64,000 nucleotides of DNA. Source: Alitta virens. Lineage: Eukaryota > Annelida > Polychaeta > Phyllodocida > Nereididae. Position 1 is the first letter of the stretch, and the number at the start of each line of letters is the position of its first letter. Shown in pieces: positions 37,741 to 47,400 of the stretch. The DNA lies in assembly GCA_932294295.1 (NCBI GenBank), contig OW028573.1:14466155-14530154 (forward strand). The letters are read 5' to 3'. A program made the position numbers and the translations under genes. The notes below the pieces were generated by a model. The model was not told the DNA's origin. It did no database searches and saw only the letters and a program-made list of their open reading frames with translations.

Positions 37741-38138
37741 CAGCCATGAAGGCCGAACCATGGATAGAGCATTTCAGGAAAACTGTGGGGGACACCACTC
37801 TATGGTCTAATAGACCGAGGCCCGTTGTCATCAAACGAAGCAAGGAGGGTGACAGCGGTGGAAATAAGAACAATGAAAATTTACCCCTGACAGTGGTGTC
37901 ACCGATAGAACAGTCTAATGACATGGCCCAGGCCCAGGTACAGACCCAGGCACGGACCCAGGGTGAGCTGACTACAAAAAGTGATAAAAACTCGGGAAGA
38001 GAGCGAGGAGGCTCAGTCCACCAGCGGAACAAGTTGACAGCACAGCGTCTTAAACGAGGGAGGCAAAGTTTGACTGGGACTACTAGCAAGAAAATTCCGA
38101 AGATCAACGACGTATTCACTCGTCATGTCAAGCGGTGA
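37716..38138 (+). CDS. small basic virion-associated-type protein, 140 aa
   Basis: The first ATG is at 37716, inside the end of the penton gene (25-nt overlap); further upstream only GTG is available. The protein is basic and low in hydrophobics. It has W residues in the N-terminal 35 (PWIEHF, TLWSN), an AQ/TQ repeat around residues 70-82, and an Arg/Lys-rich C terminus ending in DVFTRHVKR. It sits between the penton and major capsid genes, where Polintons often have small basic proteins compared to adenovirus core or pVI-like proteins. No membrane-active segment is seen, so I do not assign that function. It overlaps the capsid gene by 14 nt. Confidence 0.78.
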   Translation: MEERYKSLAAMKAEPWIEHFRKTVGDTTLWSNRPRPVVIKRSKEGDSGGNKNNENLPLTVVSPIEQSNDMAQAQVQTQARTQGELTTKSDKNSGRERGGSVHQRNKLTAQRLKRGRQSLTGTTSKKIPKINDVFTRHVKR

Positions 38139-39537
38139 AAAGGTGCTAGAGTCATCAGACCTAGCCTATGAGGACACATTAAATTTGTTCAGCGTACCAG
38201 TGAGTAACCTCGGAGTAACTGATGTTAAATACCTGACACATAAACCAGTCAACCAATTTTCTGCCGAGGGCGATGTAAAATTTCACGTACCAGGTGTGGG
38301 TACTTCGTATATCGACTTATCAAATGTCTACCTATCGACCCGAGTGAGAATTGTAAGGGGCGATGGTTCGAGATTACCAGAGGGAGGTGAAGATGCGGCC
38401 GCTGCTGCTTCAGCCGCTGCTGCTGATGCTTCAGCTGCTGCTGCAGCCAATGACGAGTCTGCGGTTGAGGCAGATGAAGGCGTATGGAGTGTGGGGCCTG
38501 TTAACAACTTGGCCCATGCACTCTGGGATCAGGTGGAAGTGCGACTTAATGACAGAGTGGTGACAGGGGGTCAGACAGGCTACAGCTACAAGGCTCTCAT
38601 GAACACCCTGCTGGGTGAGACTGAACTAAATGACTCGGAACTGGAAAATTCGCTGTTTCACAAGGACACCACCGGATTCATGAATGATGTCAGCCTCGCA
38701 TTTGGAAGTAACAGTGGACTTAAAAAGAGAGCCTCTGCCATGAGTGGAAGTAGAACAGTCGAACTTTTAGGGAAAGTCGATGTCGATGTGTTTAAAGCGA
38801 ACAAATATCTACTAAACGGTGTTACTATTGACCTGAATCTCACACCAACGTCAAACAAGTTTAGACTACAGAGTGCTAATCGAGAGACCACTGATTACAA
38901 GCTGGAGATTGTCGATATTACTCTTATTCTGAAACACGTGACCCCCTCAGGTCTCATTTTACTCGGTCACCAGGATGTAATGCTGAAGGAAATTTCTAGA
39001 GCGAAATATTTCTATACCAAAGAGGAGTTACGAAAGTTCAACTTGGCTAGAGACACTTCTTCCTATTACATCGAAGATGCGTTTAATGGACGAGTACCCA
39101 GTAAAATTGTCTTAGGCTTTGTGTCAGGGGAGTCCATGGGAGGGAGCCTAACCAAGAACCCCTACAATTTCATGCACTACGACATCACTTTCATCAATGT
39201 GAGTCTATCGGGCACACCTACTCCGAGAGGACCTCTGAACTTGGATTTCTCCGAAGATAAGTACCTACACTGCTACTCCGAACTCTACAAGGGGAAACCG
39301 AATTACGCTAGCAATGCGAGAATAAATCGAGAGGAATATAGAGACGGCTATACCTTATTCGTCATTGACTTAGCCCCTCAAAATTATGACGAATTCTACC
39401 CAGTGACTAGGGAGGGATGCGTGAGAATCGAACTACGATTCAAATCGCCTCTAAAGGAATCGGTTGTCATGCTCACTAAAGTGACATACCCTGGACTATT
39501 CGAGATCGACTACGCTCGCAATCTCTATTTAACATGA
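38125..39537 (+). CDS. major capsid protein, double jelly roll, 470 aa
   Basis: Length and order of segments fit Polinton major capsid proteins: SAEGDVKFHVPG then YIDLSNVYLSTRVRI near the N terminus, the family hallmark VGPVNNLAHALWDQVEVRLND at about 123-143, YSYKALMNTLLG at about 153, and LLNGVTIDLNLTPT near 232. It would form trimeric hexon-like capsomers. Residues about 90-116 are an Ala-rich run (GCx repeats with Ser, Asp), between the first strands, which I read as an expanded surface loop. The start overlaps the upstream gene by 14 nt and the stop overlaps the protease start as ATGA (39534-39537). Confidence 0.94.
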   Translation: MSSGEKVLESSDLAYEDTLNLFSVPVSNLGVTDVKYLTHKPVNQFSAEGDVKFHVPGVGTSYIDLSNVYLSTRVRIVRGDGSRLPEGGEDAAAAASAAAADASAAAAANDESAVEADEGVWSVGPVNNLAHALWDQVEVRLNDRVVTGGQTGYSYKALMNTLLGETELNDSELENSLFHKDTTGFMNDVSLAFGSNSGLKKRASAMSGSRTVELLGKVDVDVFKANKYLLNGVTIDLNLTPTSNKFRLQSANRETTDYKLEIVDITLILKHVTPSGLILLGHQDVMLKEISRAKYFYTKEELRKFNLARDTSSYYIEDAFNGRVPSKIVLGFVSGESMGGSLTKNPYNFMHYDITFINVSLSGTPTPRGPLNLDFSEDKYLHCYSELYKGKPNYASNARINREEYRDGYTLFVIDLAPQNYDEFYPVTREGCVRIELRFKSPLKESVVMLTKVTYPGLFEIDYARNLYLT

Positions 39538-40181
39538 ACACCAATCAATTGTACGAAATACTTTGGAATGATGAAATTACGTCTTCATACGTTATGGCTA
39601 TTATGCCCTCAAATGCTCTGAAGTACCTGAAAGCGAGTCATGGTACCAGACGTTGCAAACCAGCCAAGCGATGCAAGAGTGAATACTGTTACATAGTGAA
39701 TTGTAATGAAAACTCGTACTTACGCGGCGACATGGGACACTGGATGGTCCTCACTGTTCATGGTTGTGACGGCGGTGGAGGTGGCAGTGGCGGTGGTGGT
39801 GGTGGTGGTGGTGGTGGCTGTGGTGTCTTTGTCACTGCTGATGCTGCTGCTGTTGGTCTTGATGTTGACGGTGTACGGACGACGTCGCTGAATGGAGAAT
39901 CCAACTTGATCGAGATTTTCGATTCGATGGGCGAGGGCACCTACAAAGGAGAAATGATGACTTTTATATCAAAATTTAGACATTGTGTAACGTATTCTAG
40001 GTATTTAGCTGCTACTAATTGCGGTTACTATGTATTGATATATGTATATTACCGAAGTAGGAAATATAGCCCCTCTAGTGTTTTGAATATGCTATACGAA
40101 ATACCTGATGTGAAAAGTCAATGTTTAATGCTATACGGCGTAGCTAACGGATACACACAATCGAGTGAAACAACGGGCTAA
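39534..40181 (+). CDS. adenain/Ulp1-like cysteine protease, 215 aa
   Basis: The fold is recognised by H69 in GHWMVLTV, D129 in EIFDSMG and the nucleophile C162 in TNCGYYVLIYVYY. Such proteases mature capsid proteins. His and Asp are normally about 17-20 residues apart; here they are 60 apart because of a Gly-rich microsatellite insert (about 80-95) followed by an AADAAAVGLDVDG stretch. The glutamine usually found six or seven residues before the Cys (oxyanion hole) is not at that place (SRYLAAT precedes the NCG). Catalytic competence is therefore likely but not certain. It is the last gene of the late cluster, starting in an ATGA overlap. Confidence 0.88.
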   Translation: MNTNQLYEILWNDEITSSYVMAIMPSNALKYLKASHGTRRCKPAKRCKSEYCYIVNCNENSYLRGDMGHWMVLTVHGCDGGGGGSGGGGGGGGGGCGVFVTADAAAVGLDVDGVRTTSLNGESNLIEIFDSMGEGTYKGEMMTFISKFRHCVTYSRYLAATNCGYYVLIYVYYRSRKYSPSSVLNMLYEIPDVKSQCLMLYGVANGYTQSSETTG

Positions 40182-40681
40182 TTTCGGTGTTAAATACTCC
40201 ATGTTTAAAAAAAAAAATTATGACGGTCGATTTTACTTCTATATTAAAATTTGCGGTATTTACAACATTGTCACATATGCTCAGTTGCTGGTATTGAAAA
40301 TGAACACGAAATTCACAAATAAATATATATATGTATGACCTCTTTTATGACTGTATTACTGTCTGCATGTGAAAAAAAGTGAAATAAAGGAAATGAATTA
40401 CACCTATCGATTTTACTTCTATATTAAATTTTGATGTATTTACGGCATTGTCATATATGTGTAGGTGTTAGTATTGAAAATGTACACCAAATGTGTAAAT
40501 ATATATGTCGTCTTTTATGTATGTATTACCATTTGTATGTGAAAAAACGTGAAATAAAAGTTTAAAAATTTTACACGAGCGGTGTTTTTTCTAAATTTGT
40601 ACTATAGCATAAACCAATAAAAAACCAAAATACATGAAAAGTGACATACCCGGATGTATTTTTTTCTGACGAAATACTACA
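40182..40681 (+). repeat. duplicated 3' region with poly(A) signals
   Basis: Two diverged direct copies, 40227-40389 and 40407-40560 (offset about 180 bp), share TCGATTTTACTTCTATATT at the start, an ATTGAAAATG-x-ACAC segment, and the end GTGAAAAAA(A/C)GTGAAATAAA. Each ends in an AATAAA poly(A) signal (about 40382 and 40552). They probably form the 3' end of the late transcript. Confidence 0.8.
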
Positions 40682-40889
40682 CGTAGAGAGTCAGTCTGAT
40701 GATGTTCCTAGAGGTGCCTCTGTGATGGCTGTCCGATTGTAGCTGGTACTGAGGTCTTAGCGTATGCTAATGCGATCAGGCTGTGAGTGGAGATGCCCTC
40801 CGGCTTCAGACCCATGCTTTTTATACCATCGTATTTGCTGGAGGACAATGCGAGTGCCTCAGCGGCCCCCCCCCCCCTGCTCAGCCCGC
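40660..40889 (-). promoter_or_regulatory. leftward TATA promoter with GC box, possible 5' leader exon
   Basis: Reading leftward there is a GC box GGGCGGG (forward 40883-40889), a G-run, then TATAAAAA (40825 down to 40818). About 130 nt below the expected start, with no ATG between, is a good donor, GTATGT (CCGG then GTATGT, near 40651-40656). The next leftward gene has a strong acceptor at 33620 and needs a 5' exon, so this may be the POLB transcription start with an intron of about 7 kb across the late cluster. The pairing is inference. Confidence 0.45.
40866..40879. repeat. poly(C)/poly(G) run
   Basis: A homopolymer C tract on the plus strand lies just upstream of the leftward TATA box. 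It may be part of the promoter or a slippage-prone tract. Confidence 0.8.
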
Positions 40890-41042
40890 CCGTGACAGAT
40901 CGCATCGTTGATTGCCACATTAAGGGCTTGAGTGCATTCTTTTTTTTGCTTATGACTAATCTTAAATTGAGCAAAAGCGCTTCGTCTGCTTGACGTTTTT
41001 TAACGCTAAATTTGCAAATAAATAAAAATTTTGCACTTCGAA

Positions 41043-41046
<4 letters not shown>

Positions 41047-41093
<47 letters not shown>

Positions 41094-41138
41094 GGTATGT
41101 AGGTATGTAGATATGTAGATATGTAGATATGTAGATAT
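41047..41138. repeat. (AT)n and TAGATATG tandem repeats
   Basis: An AT dinucleotide run (41047-41090) is followed by short GTAGGTAT and GTAGATAT octamer repeats. The leftward open frame across it is only repeat translation (IYIY). Confidence 0.85.
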
Positions 41139-41561
41139 ATAATTCAATTAAGTCACACATCCATATTTTTTAATTGACGCTCAGTTAAGTTTATGAATAG
41201 TGATATTGAAACTGGACTTGATTGTGTGGGTAAATAGCTATTACGTAATACCAGTATTAAGTTAAACATTTTCAACTTGATGCCACGCGGCCAGATGTGG
41301 TATAACTCAGGGGTACACTACGTCTAATATACTCCTTCCATTGTCTTAGGACGCCGGTCACTTTTACCGTCTTTTGTTTTATTACGTAACACTCAAACGT
41401 TAGGCATTGGGGTCACCGTGAGTAAGGGGGGAACAATGGGGGGTACTGCTACATGGCATAGGGGTAGGTCAGTTGCAGTAGCTACTTCAGTTGCATAAGT
41501 TGTCACTGCAAGGAGAGACAGAGGGTAATTTTGAGTTGCACGCTTTTTTTGGTGGTTAAAA

Positions 41562-42984
41562 ATGAGACAAATCGCGATTGTTTTGCTGTTGAGCTTGGCG
41601 GAATGTTCTGCATGGATATGTGGCAATACTGGACAGTGTAGTTGCTCATCTTCTGGTTTTGTACTCTGCAAAGATGCAGATGCAGCTCCATTCTTCGCTG
41701 AAGTGCATAGGCCAGGCAAGAAGCTGACCATTAAAACGACCGATGACCAATTCGATATGTCAAGTATGGCGAATACGAAGGGATTTGAAAGAGTGATTGT
41801 GATGGGACTTTCAGCAGACCTCTGTGAGACACTGATTTCTACCTTTCCATGGGCACGCTGTTTGGCGAACGACCTTGGATCTTCAAAGCCGCGCGTGACT
41901 GTCACTTCATGGACTAGGACGACTGTCAGTGACCCTAAGGATGACGTAGTCGCTGTTGAAGAGCCTCTGATAGGAACGAAGTCATCGCTAAAAACCTATG
42001 GCACTGGAATGATAGTCTGGACGATATTGAGCAGTATTTTTGGAGGGATCATGACGTGTTGCATACTGGTGAGTTTGGTCAACTTGCACGCCCGTATTAA
42101 CAGCCACGCTAGGTCAGATGATCCGCCCCTGTTTGCCGTTGCCTGCTGTTTGAAATGTCTTGCACTAATGCTGTATCCAGTACACCTGATCGCCAAATGT
42201 TGCAACTGGACTTGTTGTGACATTCACACATTGGATCGAGGTACTCCACCCAGCACCACACCCTTTCAAGTCTAGGTATACTCAATTTCTCATTATAGCT
42301 ACACGAGTTAAAGTGATTTGAGAACACTTTGTAGTAGTAAACTAAGCGAACACTTGTCAGCGGATGAAAAAATTTGGACGTCAGTGTCTGCAATGTCGAT
42401 GTAAAGTTGTAAATGCTAGTGTCTGTGATGGACTAATTTAAGTATAAATGAACCCTGGAGAGAATTATTGCATACCTTACTGGAACAACTTTAATACAAT
42501 TCCAAAGGCTCGAGTTAACTGACATTGTTTTTTTCAGAAACGTGATTCGATCAGACAGCAATATGCCACCACGCGTCGTCTGCTGAGACTATTGATGGTA
42601 GTTTGGGGTATTTATGCCACAGCTGATGTCAATGAACTGCGCATGGTGAGACTTTTCATGGCCATTTGGAGGGTTTATGCTGCTGCTGATGCAAATGATG
42701 ATGATAATGATGACGATGTTGAACATGAGGATGACGATGGAGTGATGTATGAACAACCTAATGGCAGACCTAACATGGATGATGCCCCCCTGGATGAGCA
42801 CTACGACGTGATTGAGATGGATGAGGGCGGTGTTGACAGGGCTGAGGAACCGCCAAATCATGCTGGCGAGCACGCTGCTCAGCCGAGGGTGTATCGAGTG
42901 CGCCTTGCCCGGGAGCGCGACTGGATAGACGTGGCCAATGTCATCGGTCATCGGCTGAGAAACAATAGACCCGTCCAGCAATGA
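41562..42984 (+). CDS. spliced type I membrane protein, about 317 aa
   Basis: Exon 1 is 41562-42068 and exon 2 is 42538-42984, joined in phase 0 by donor CTG/GTGAGT and acceptor TTTTTTTCAG. Residues 1-18 are a signal peptide. A Cys-containing extracellular part follows (CGNTGQCSCSSSGFVLC, then segments loosely like a leucine-rich cap). A transmembrane helix (about 148-169, ending CCIL) comes exactly before the splice, and a basic stop-transfer KRDSIRQQY begins exon 2. The tail has two 21-residue tandem copies (RLLMVVWGIYATAD and RLFMAIWRVYAAAD), a run of acidic residues, and an Arg-rich end. Unspliced, exon 1 would run to a stop at 42275 with a second hydrophobic stretch. Function is unknown: possibly a surface protein or host-derived receptor-like cargo. 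Confidence 0.72.
42069..42537 (+). other. intron of the membrane-protein gene
   Basis: Begins GTGAGT and ends in a seven-T tract plus CAG. Removing its 469 bp joins the helix CCIL to the basic KRD in one frame, giving the normal helix-then-positive order of a type I membrane protein. Confidence 0.65.
42584..42709 (+). repeat. 63-bp tandem duplication inside exon 2
   Basis: Two adjacent diverged 63-bp units (starting TGAGACT at 42584 and 42647) encode similar 21-residue amphipathic segments in the predicted cytoplasmic tail. Confidence 0.75.
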
Positions 42985-44309
42985 TTTTACTTAGGCATAG
43001 TTTTTAGTTTTACTTTTTTAACGCATTTTTATTTTATCGAATAACCCTTTTGTATGTTACCATGTCACATTTCATACCGAGTTGAGCGTCTTGCCACTTG
43101 TATGTCATACTCATGAATATCGCTGTACAGTCTTTAATTTCATAGTATAGTTGTTGTTTTGTACATTTTTTAGGCCTAGCTGCATAGAAAGGTGCGTCTT
43201 GCCCACTGTTATGTTAGTCTTACAGATTATTTTATCGTAATGTTTACGGTGCTGTTTCATTTAACCTGTGCTTATCAACTTTTTTTGTACATAACTTGTA
43301 TTATAACGTTATAATGATATGTGTATATATATATATATTTCTCATTTAAATAATTTCCATGTCACGCTCTTACGAAAAAAAAAATTATTGAGTTCCTAGT
43401 ACTGTCATTAAATTTTTTCCGATTTGAAAGCTATGTTTTTTATTTATTTACAGCGAACTTGCAAAGAAAGATTTTCTTCTTGACTTTATTTCATTTAAAA
43501 ATTGGCTATTCCATCGAGATATGTAGTATGGTGCACCTAAACTAAAGTACATACGCAGATCGAGATAGCACACTCGATTAAGATAGGATCAGGTGCTTCA
43601 AACTCCGTATCAGAGTCCCAGGACTGAAATAACTGGACCGATGAGATGGCTCATTGTCTGAGCCAGTTTGATGTACGATGTATGAGGACTAAATGTATAC
43701 TCAGTCTGTGCTAATACATCCTTGGGGGGTATATCTTATCACATTTAGTAGCGGGGGCAGATTCTTATCATAAGTTTTGCTCTGAGCACCCTGAGAATAT
43801 TGCTAATGGGGCATTCATTCGATCACCGGGCTAGGCACCATTGTAATGTACATTCACGGTCGAATAAGGACTATTGGGGGTATCTGAAATGGTAGATATA
43901 TAATGACTCAATTAAGCACCCCCTGCAATGTGCACCATATTCTTTATTAACACAGAGAAACGCCTATGTTTATCGAACTGTACTGAATTAGTGGTAGAGA
44001 ATTTCCAGTAATAAAGTAGTTGCATACAGCTAATAACAGTATTAAATTGCAATGAAGAAGAGCTGAATAAAGTGTATTTCAAGCTATAGGCGTACTAACT
44101 GAAAAGGATAACTTTTTTTGCTATTAAGTAATACTCCGAAATATTAAAAAAATTTACACTTTATACATCTCAAATGTTTTACTAATAAAAACACCAGCGA
44201 TGTTAACAGATAAATTATGTTAATTATGTCAATGGCATCTACACGGAGAGTGCTCAAGGGGCGTGTGGTTCTGATAACGTTTAGTCCTAAATGCCACCTG
44301 TCAGGGGGC
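42985..44309. other. AT-rich right end of the element, no gene
   Basis: No frame of convincing content is seen. The stretch contains an AT microsatellite near 43323, ATTAAA near 43409 and AATAAA words near 44008 and 44065 that may serve as poly(A) signals for the membrane-protein gene. Confidence 0.6.
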
Positions 44310-44424
44310 AATTAGTAGTGAGAGTCAAGCGTGGCGAGATCGCTCTCTCCACAGACACAGCCACAGCCACAGCAGGATATGATATCATAGCCCGATGTGC
44401 GTATCATAAAGGCACTAATGTAGT
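44310..44424 (-). repeat. right terminal inverted repeat
   Basis: Inverted copy of 24392-24506 with six mismatches in 115 bp, ending ...CACTAATGTAGT next to AAGACA. Confidence 0.95.
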
Positions 44425-44430
44425 AAGACA
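44425..44430. repeat. target-site duplication, right copy (AAGACA)
   Basis: Perfect copy of 24386-24391, directly abutting the right TIR. Confidence 0.93.
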
Positions 44431-47400
44431 GATGCATCCAGCGCACAAATCAGTAGAAAAGTGACTTATTTTATGTTATCTGGAGAAAGCAAGTGCCAAA
44501 TGCCATTTAGGCCATGAAAACATCAACAGTATTGCATCTAACGCTGTCCTAGTTCTGGCAATCCCATCTGATCTTGTTATGCACGCCTAGTTGAGCCTTT
44601 CCTTTATCACTATGTGTGTTGTCAATGCAATGGACTTGTTATATATTCGTTTGTTAAATATTAAGAAAAGCTAACGGAAAACAAGCACTGATTCTGGGTA
44701 TAGATGGTGGATTAACGTGTTGAAATTATTGCATAAAACGACCATTATCTTTAGTGATGAAACTTGTGTGAACTCCACAGTATATTGTAGACGACGTTCA
44801 AGTGATCTTATAGAGATCCACAAGAGAATGTCATTGTACCTGAAAAGGGTTGCGTAATTAAGGCATGGGTTACTGAATTACAGATGTTTTATATAGCTAA
44901 ATGTGTCCCATTTAGAAGCTGCAAATCAGCAGAGGAGTTGAAGCGTGCCAGTGAACTTCAACTCGTGTGACCAATAATATGCTGCTCACTATTGAACGAT
45001 AAGCTGAGCTGGGGGACAGGGATGCCGGGACCGTCGGACGCTCAATAATTGGTAGGCGCTGGGCCATCGATCTGCTGTGTATGTAGACTGGCAGGTGACT
45101 GGGCAGCATTGATCGCCTGAGAACTTTCACCTCCACAATCACTGTCACCTCCCACAACCTTCTCATCTCTCCCACATACATATGTATGTGCCTCCTCAAC
45201 ATCTCTGGCAACAGGTAGATGGTCGGAAGTAGCTGCCCAATTGGGACCAACCTACCATCCCATCTTCACCCTGTGCCCAATCAGCATTAATCAACGATCA
45301 ATACATGGTCGGCAATGGAGACAGGCCCAAGGGATTGAATCGCCAGATTGCACACCGCGCCCAAAAACAACGCATGGCAATGTGTGTACTTCCGCCCGCG
45401 CCATATTGGAGAATTGGTATGAGCAAACATGGCGGCCACCCAGAACTGCACATGCCCCATGTATGGAACAGGCTTTTTGACCTCCTGCTGCCATGCCACT
45501 AATTTTCTTAGGCGCTCAGCACTTGCTCATTAGTGGCCCAAGAGAAAATACATACATCAGGGGGGGGGGGGGCTCGTTAAGTGTTCGCCAGGGGCCAGTG
45601 ATGGGGGCTTCTACCTGAAATCCAAAATGACTCCAGTGTTTCCTGTCTGAAAATGAGCCACGTTACCTGCCTTGAAAACATTCCAAGTATAGCAGGTACT
45701 AATTTTCTCCCAATCTTCAACTTAGCTCTAGGACATCTTTTACCTGAAGTCTAGTATGACTTCATAATGATTCCCATGTTCCTTACCCCTTCATTATGAC
45801 CTATTACATCTGTACGTGATTTTGGGATTATACATTCCATATTGCAAAAGATACATTGTTATGTAACCTTTATTAATGTGATGTCCACACAATCACAGTG
45901 CTGTGACAGGCATTATCTCATAACTATCAAAGAGATGAACTATGTGTGTGTGACACACGAAACGTCCATAGTAGTGTAATTAATCGCAATGCTGGGTCAC
46001 CTTCACAAATACCAAATCAATATGACGATCACTCGTTTGGTATCAATCGTTATTTTGCTTGGTCTGTGTACACTTCGTGTATTGGAAGACATTTCTGCAT
46101 TCTAATCTGCATGTTAGAGATAGCATCAGCCTAGATAAACAATTAGGTGTGATACAGGTGCACATTGAGTCTCTTTCTTTAGTTTGAAGTCTGGTGACGG
46201 CAGTTAGATGAAAACAAAGGACATTGAAGTGTAAAAACATAATTACAGTATTAAATTATTAATGTGTCTGATATCAGGTATCTGTCTTGCATATCATTGG
46301 AGCAAAATAACAGTGCATCAACATGGTTATAGATCTATATAATGGTTCCAATTTCACTGAAAATCGTTATGTCAAGAATAACGAGTGTGCATGGACGAAA
46401 CAAGCAGACACAATGCTGATAATGAGTGGTGGGCTGCACCAGAACCACTGAGTGGGCACAGCCCCACTACCACCAACAAAGTCAGACATGCCATGTAAGT
46501 GGGCCATTTCGTGTATGGGATATGTGGAAAACAGAAGACTTGTTGAAAATGGGGGCCATCAATTATTAATAGAGGATCCCTCGATCGAATTGGCCGGACG
46601 ACCGGCGTGTACATAGCGTATGCAGCGAGTTGGTGGAATTTCAGCTGACTCAGCAGAAAGCAAAGAACGCAGAGCAGCGCCATCTACCTCTTGCTCATCA
46701 CGTGATCTGTGCTCTTCACGTGACCTGCCTACACGCTTTGCTGCTGTCCAATAAGCATCCACTGACCACACTTACTGCTACTGCTGCTGCTGCTGTGTGC
46801 CCCTCATACTTCTTATGCAACTTCATCTAATGCAGTGCTTTATGTCCTCAAAATGCCAAGCTGGGTCAATGGAGCCAGAGCAAACTAGCCTGAAAGTGTT
46901 CACCCGATGACATTAGACATGAACCTGGCTTTGATTTACACCCAATCAATGTATCTCAAAGACTTTCACAAAAGTGGATTGCTTCCAAAAACAAATGCTA
47001 TTATTCTATTATATAATGTGATCATTCTCTTTTAGTCTTGTTCAAGTATTTTTTGTTTTCTATAAGGAAACATAACGACCTCAATTTCTACTACAGCACA
47101 GGCATAAGTTCGGTTTTGTTTTTGATGGAATGCCAAACGTCCTTGCTCACAAAAGGGATTTCTTTGGCTTGAAGCAATGGCCTCTGCAGTGCTCTCTAAC
47201 ATAAGGCGTTTAGGCATATGGTATATGCGCAGGCAATTTTATGGCGCACCATATTAGGGTGTAAATATTTAAGGACTGGCATGGAGCAGAGAGGAGCTGG
47301 GAGGCTCGGGAGACCTGCATTAAGTCAGGGAGGTAACCTTGATCCAATGAAGCCCCTGAAAAAAGCCAGCCTACATCACAGGCCATTCACCTTCACTGGA

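Larger units (their letters stand above)
24392..44424. mobile_element. complete Polinton/Maverick element
   Basis: A 20,033-bp element is bounded by inverted repeats of about 115 bp and a perfect AAGACA duplication. It encodes protein-primed DNA polymerase B, retrovirus-like integrase with chromodomain-like tail, A32/FtsK-type ATPase, adenain-like protease, major capsid protein and penton-like minor capsid protein, which together define Polintons (also described as polintoviruses or adintovirus relatives). The core frames are uninterrupted once two spliced genes are recognised. Replication and integration genes would allow mobility, and the morphogenesis set would allow virion formation. Termini start AC and end GT, not the AG...TC usually quoted. 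Size and content are in the normal range for the group (15-25 kb). Confidence 0.97.

Noticed and set aside
40708..41160. Minus-strand 150-codon frame
   Set aside because: It begins in AT and TAGATATG repeats and runs through the TATA/GC-box promoter. The rest has no domain.
41562..42275. Unspliced 237-codon version of the membrane protein
   Set aside because: The perfect GTGAGT donor at the helix end and matching acceptor give a better type I topology. It is kept as an alternative only.
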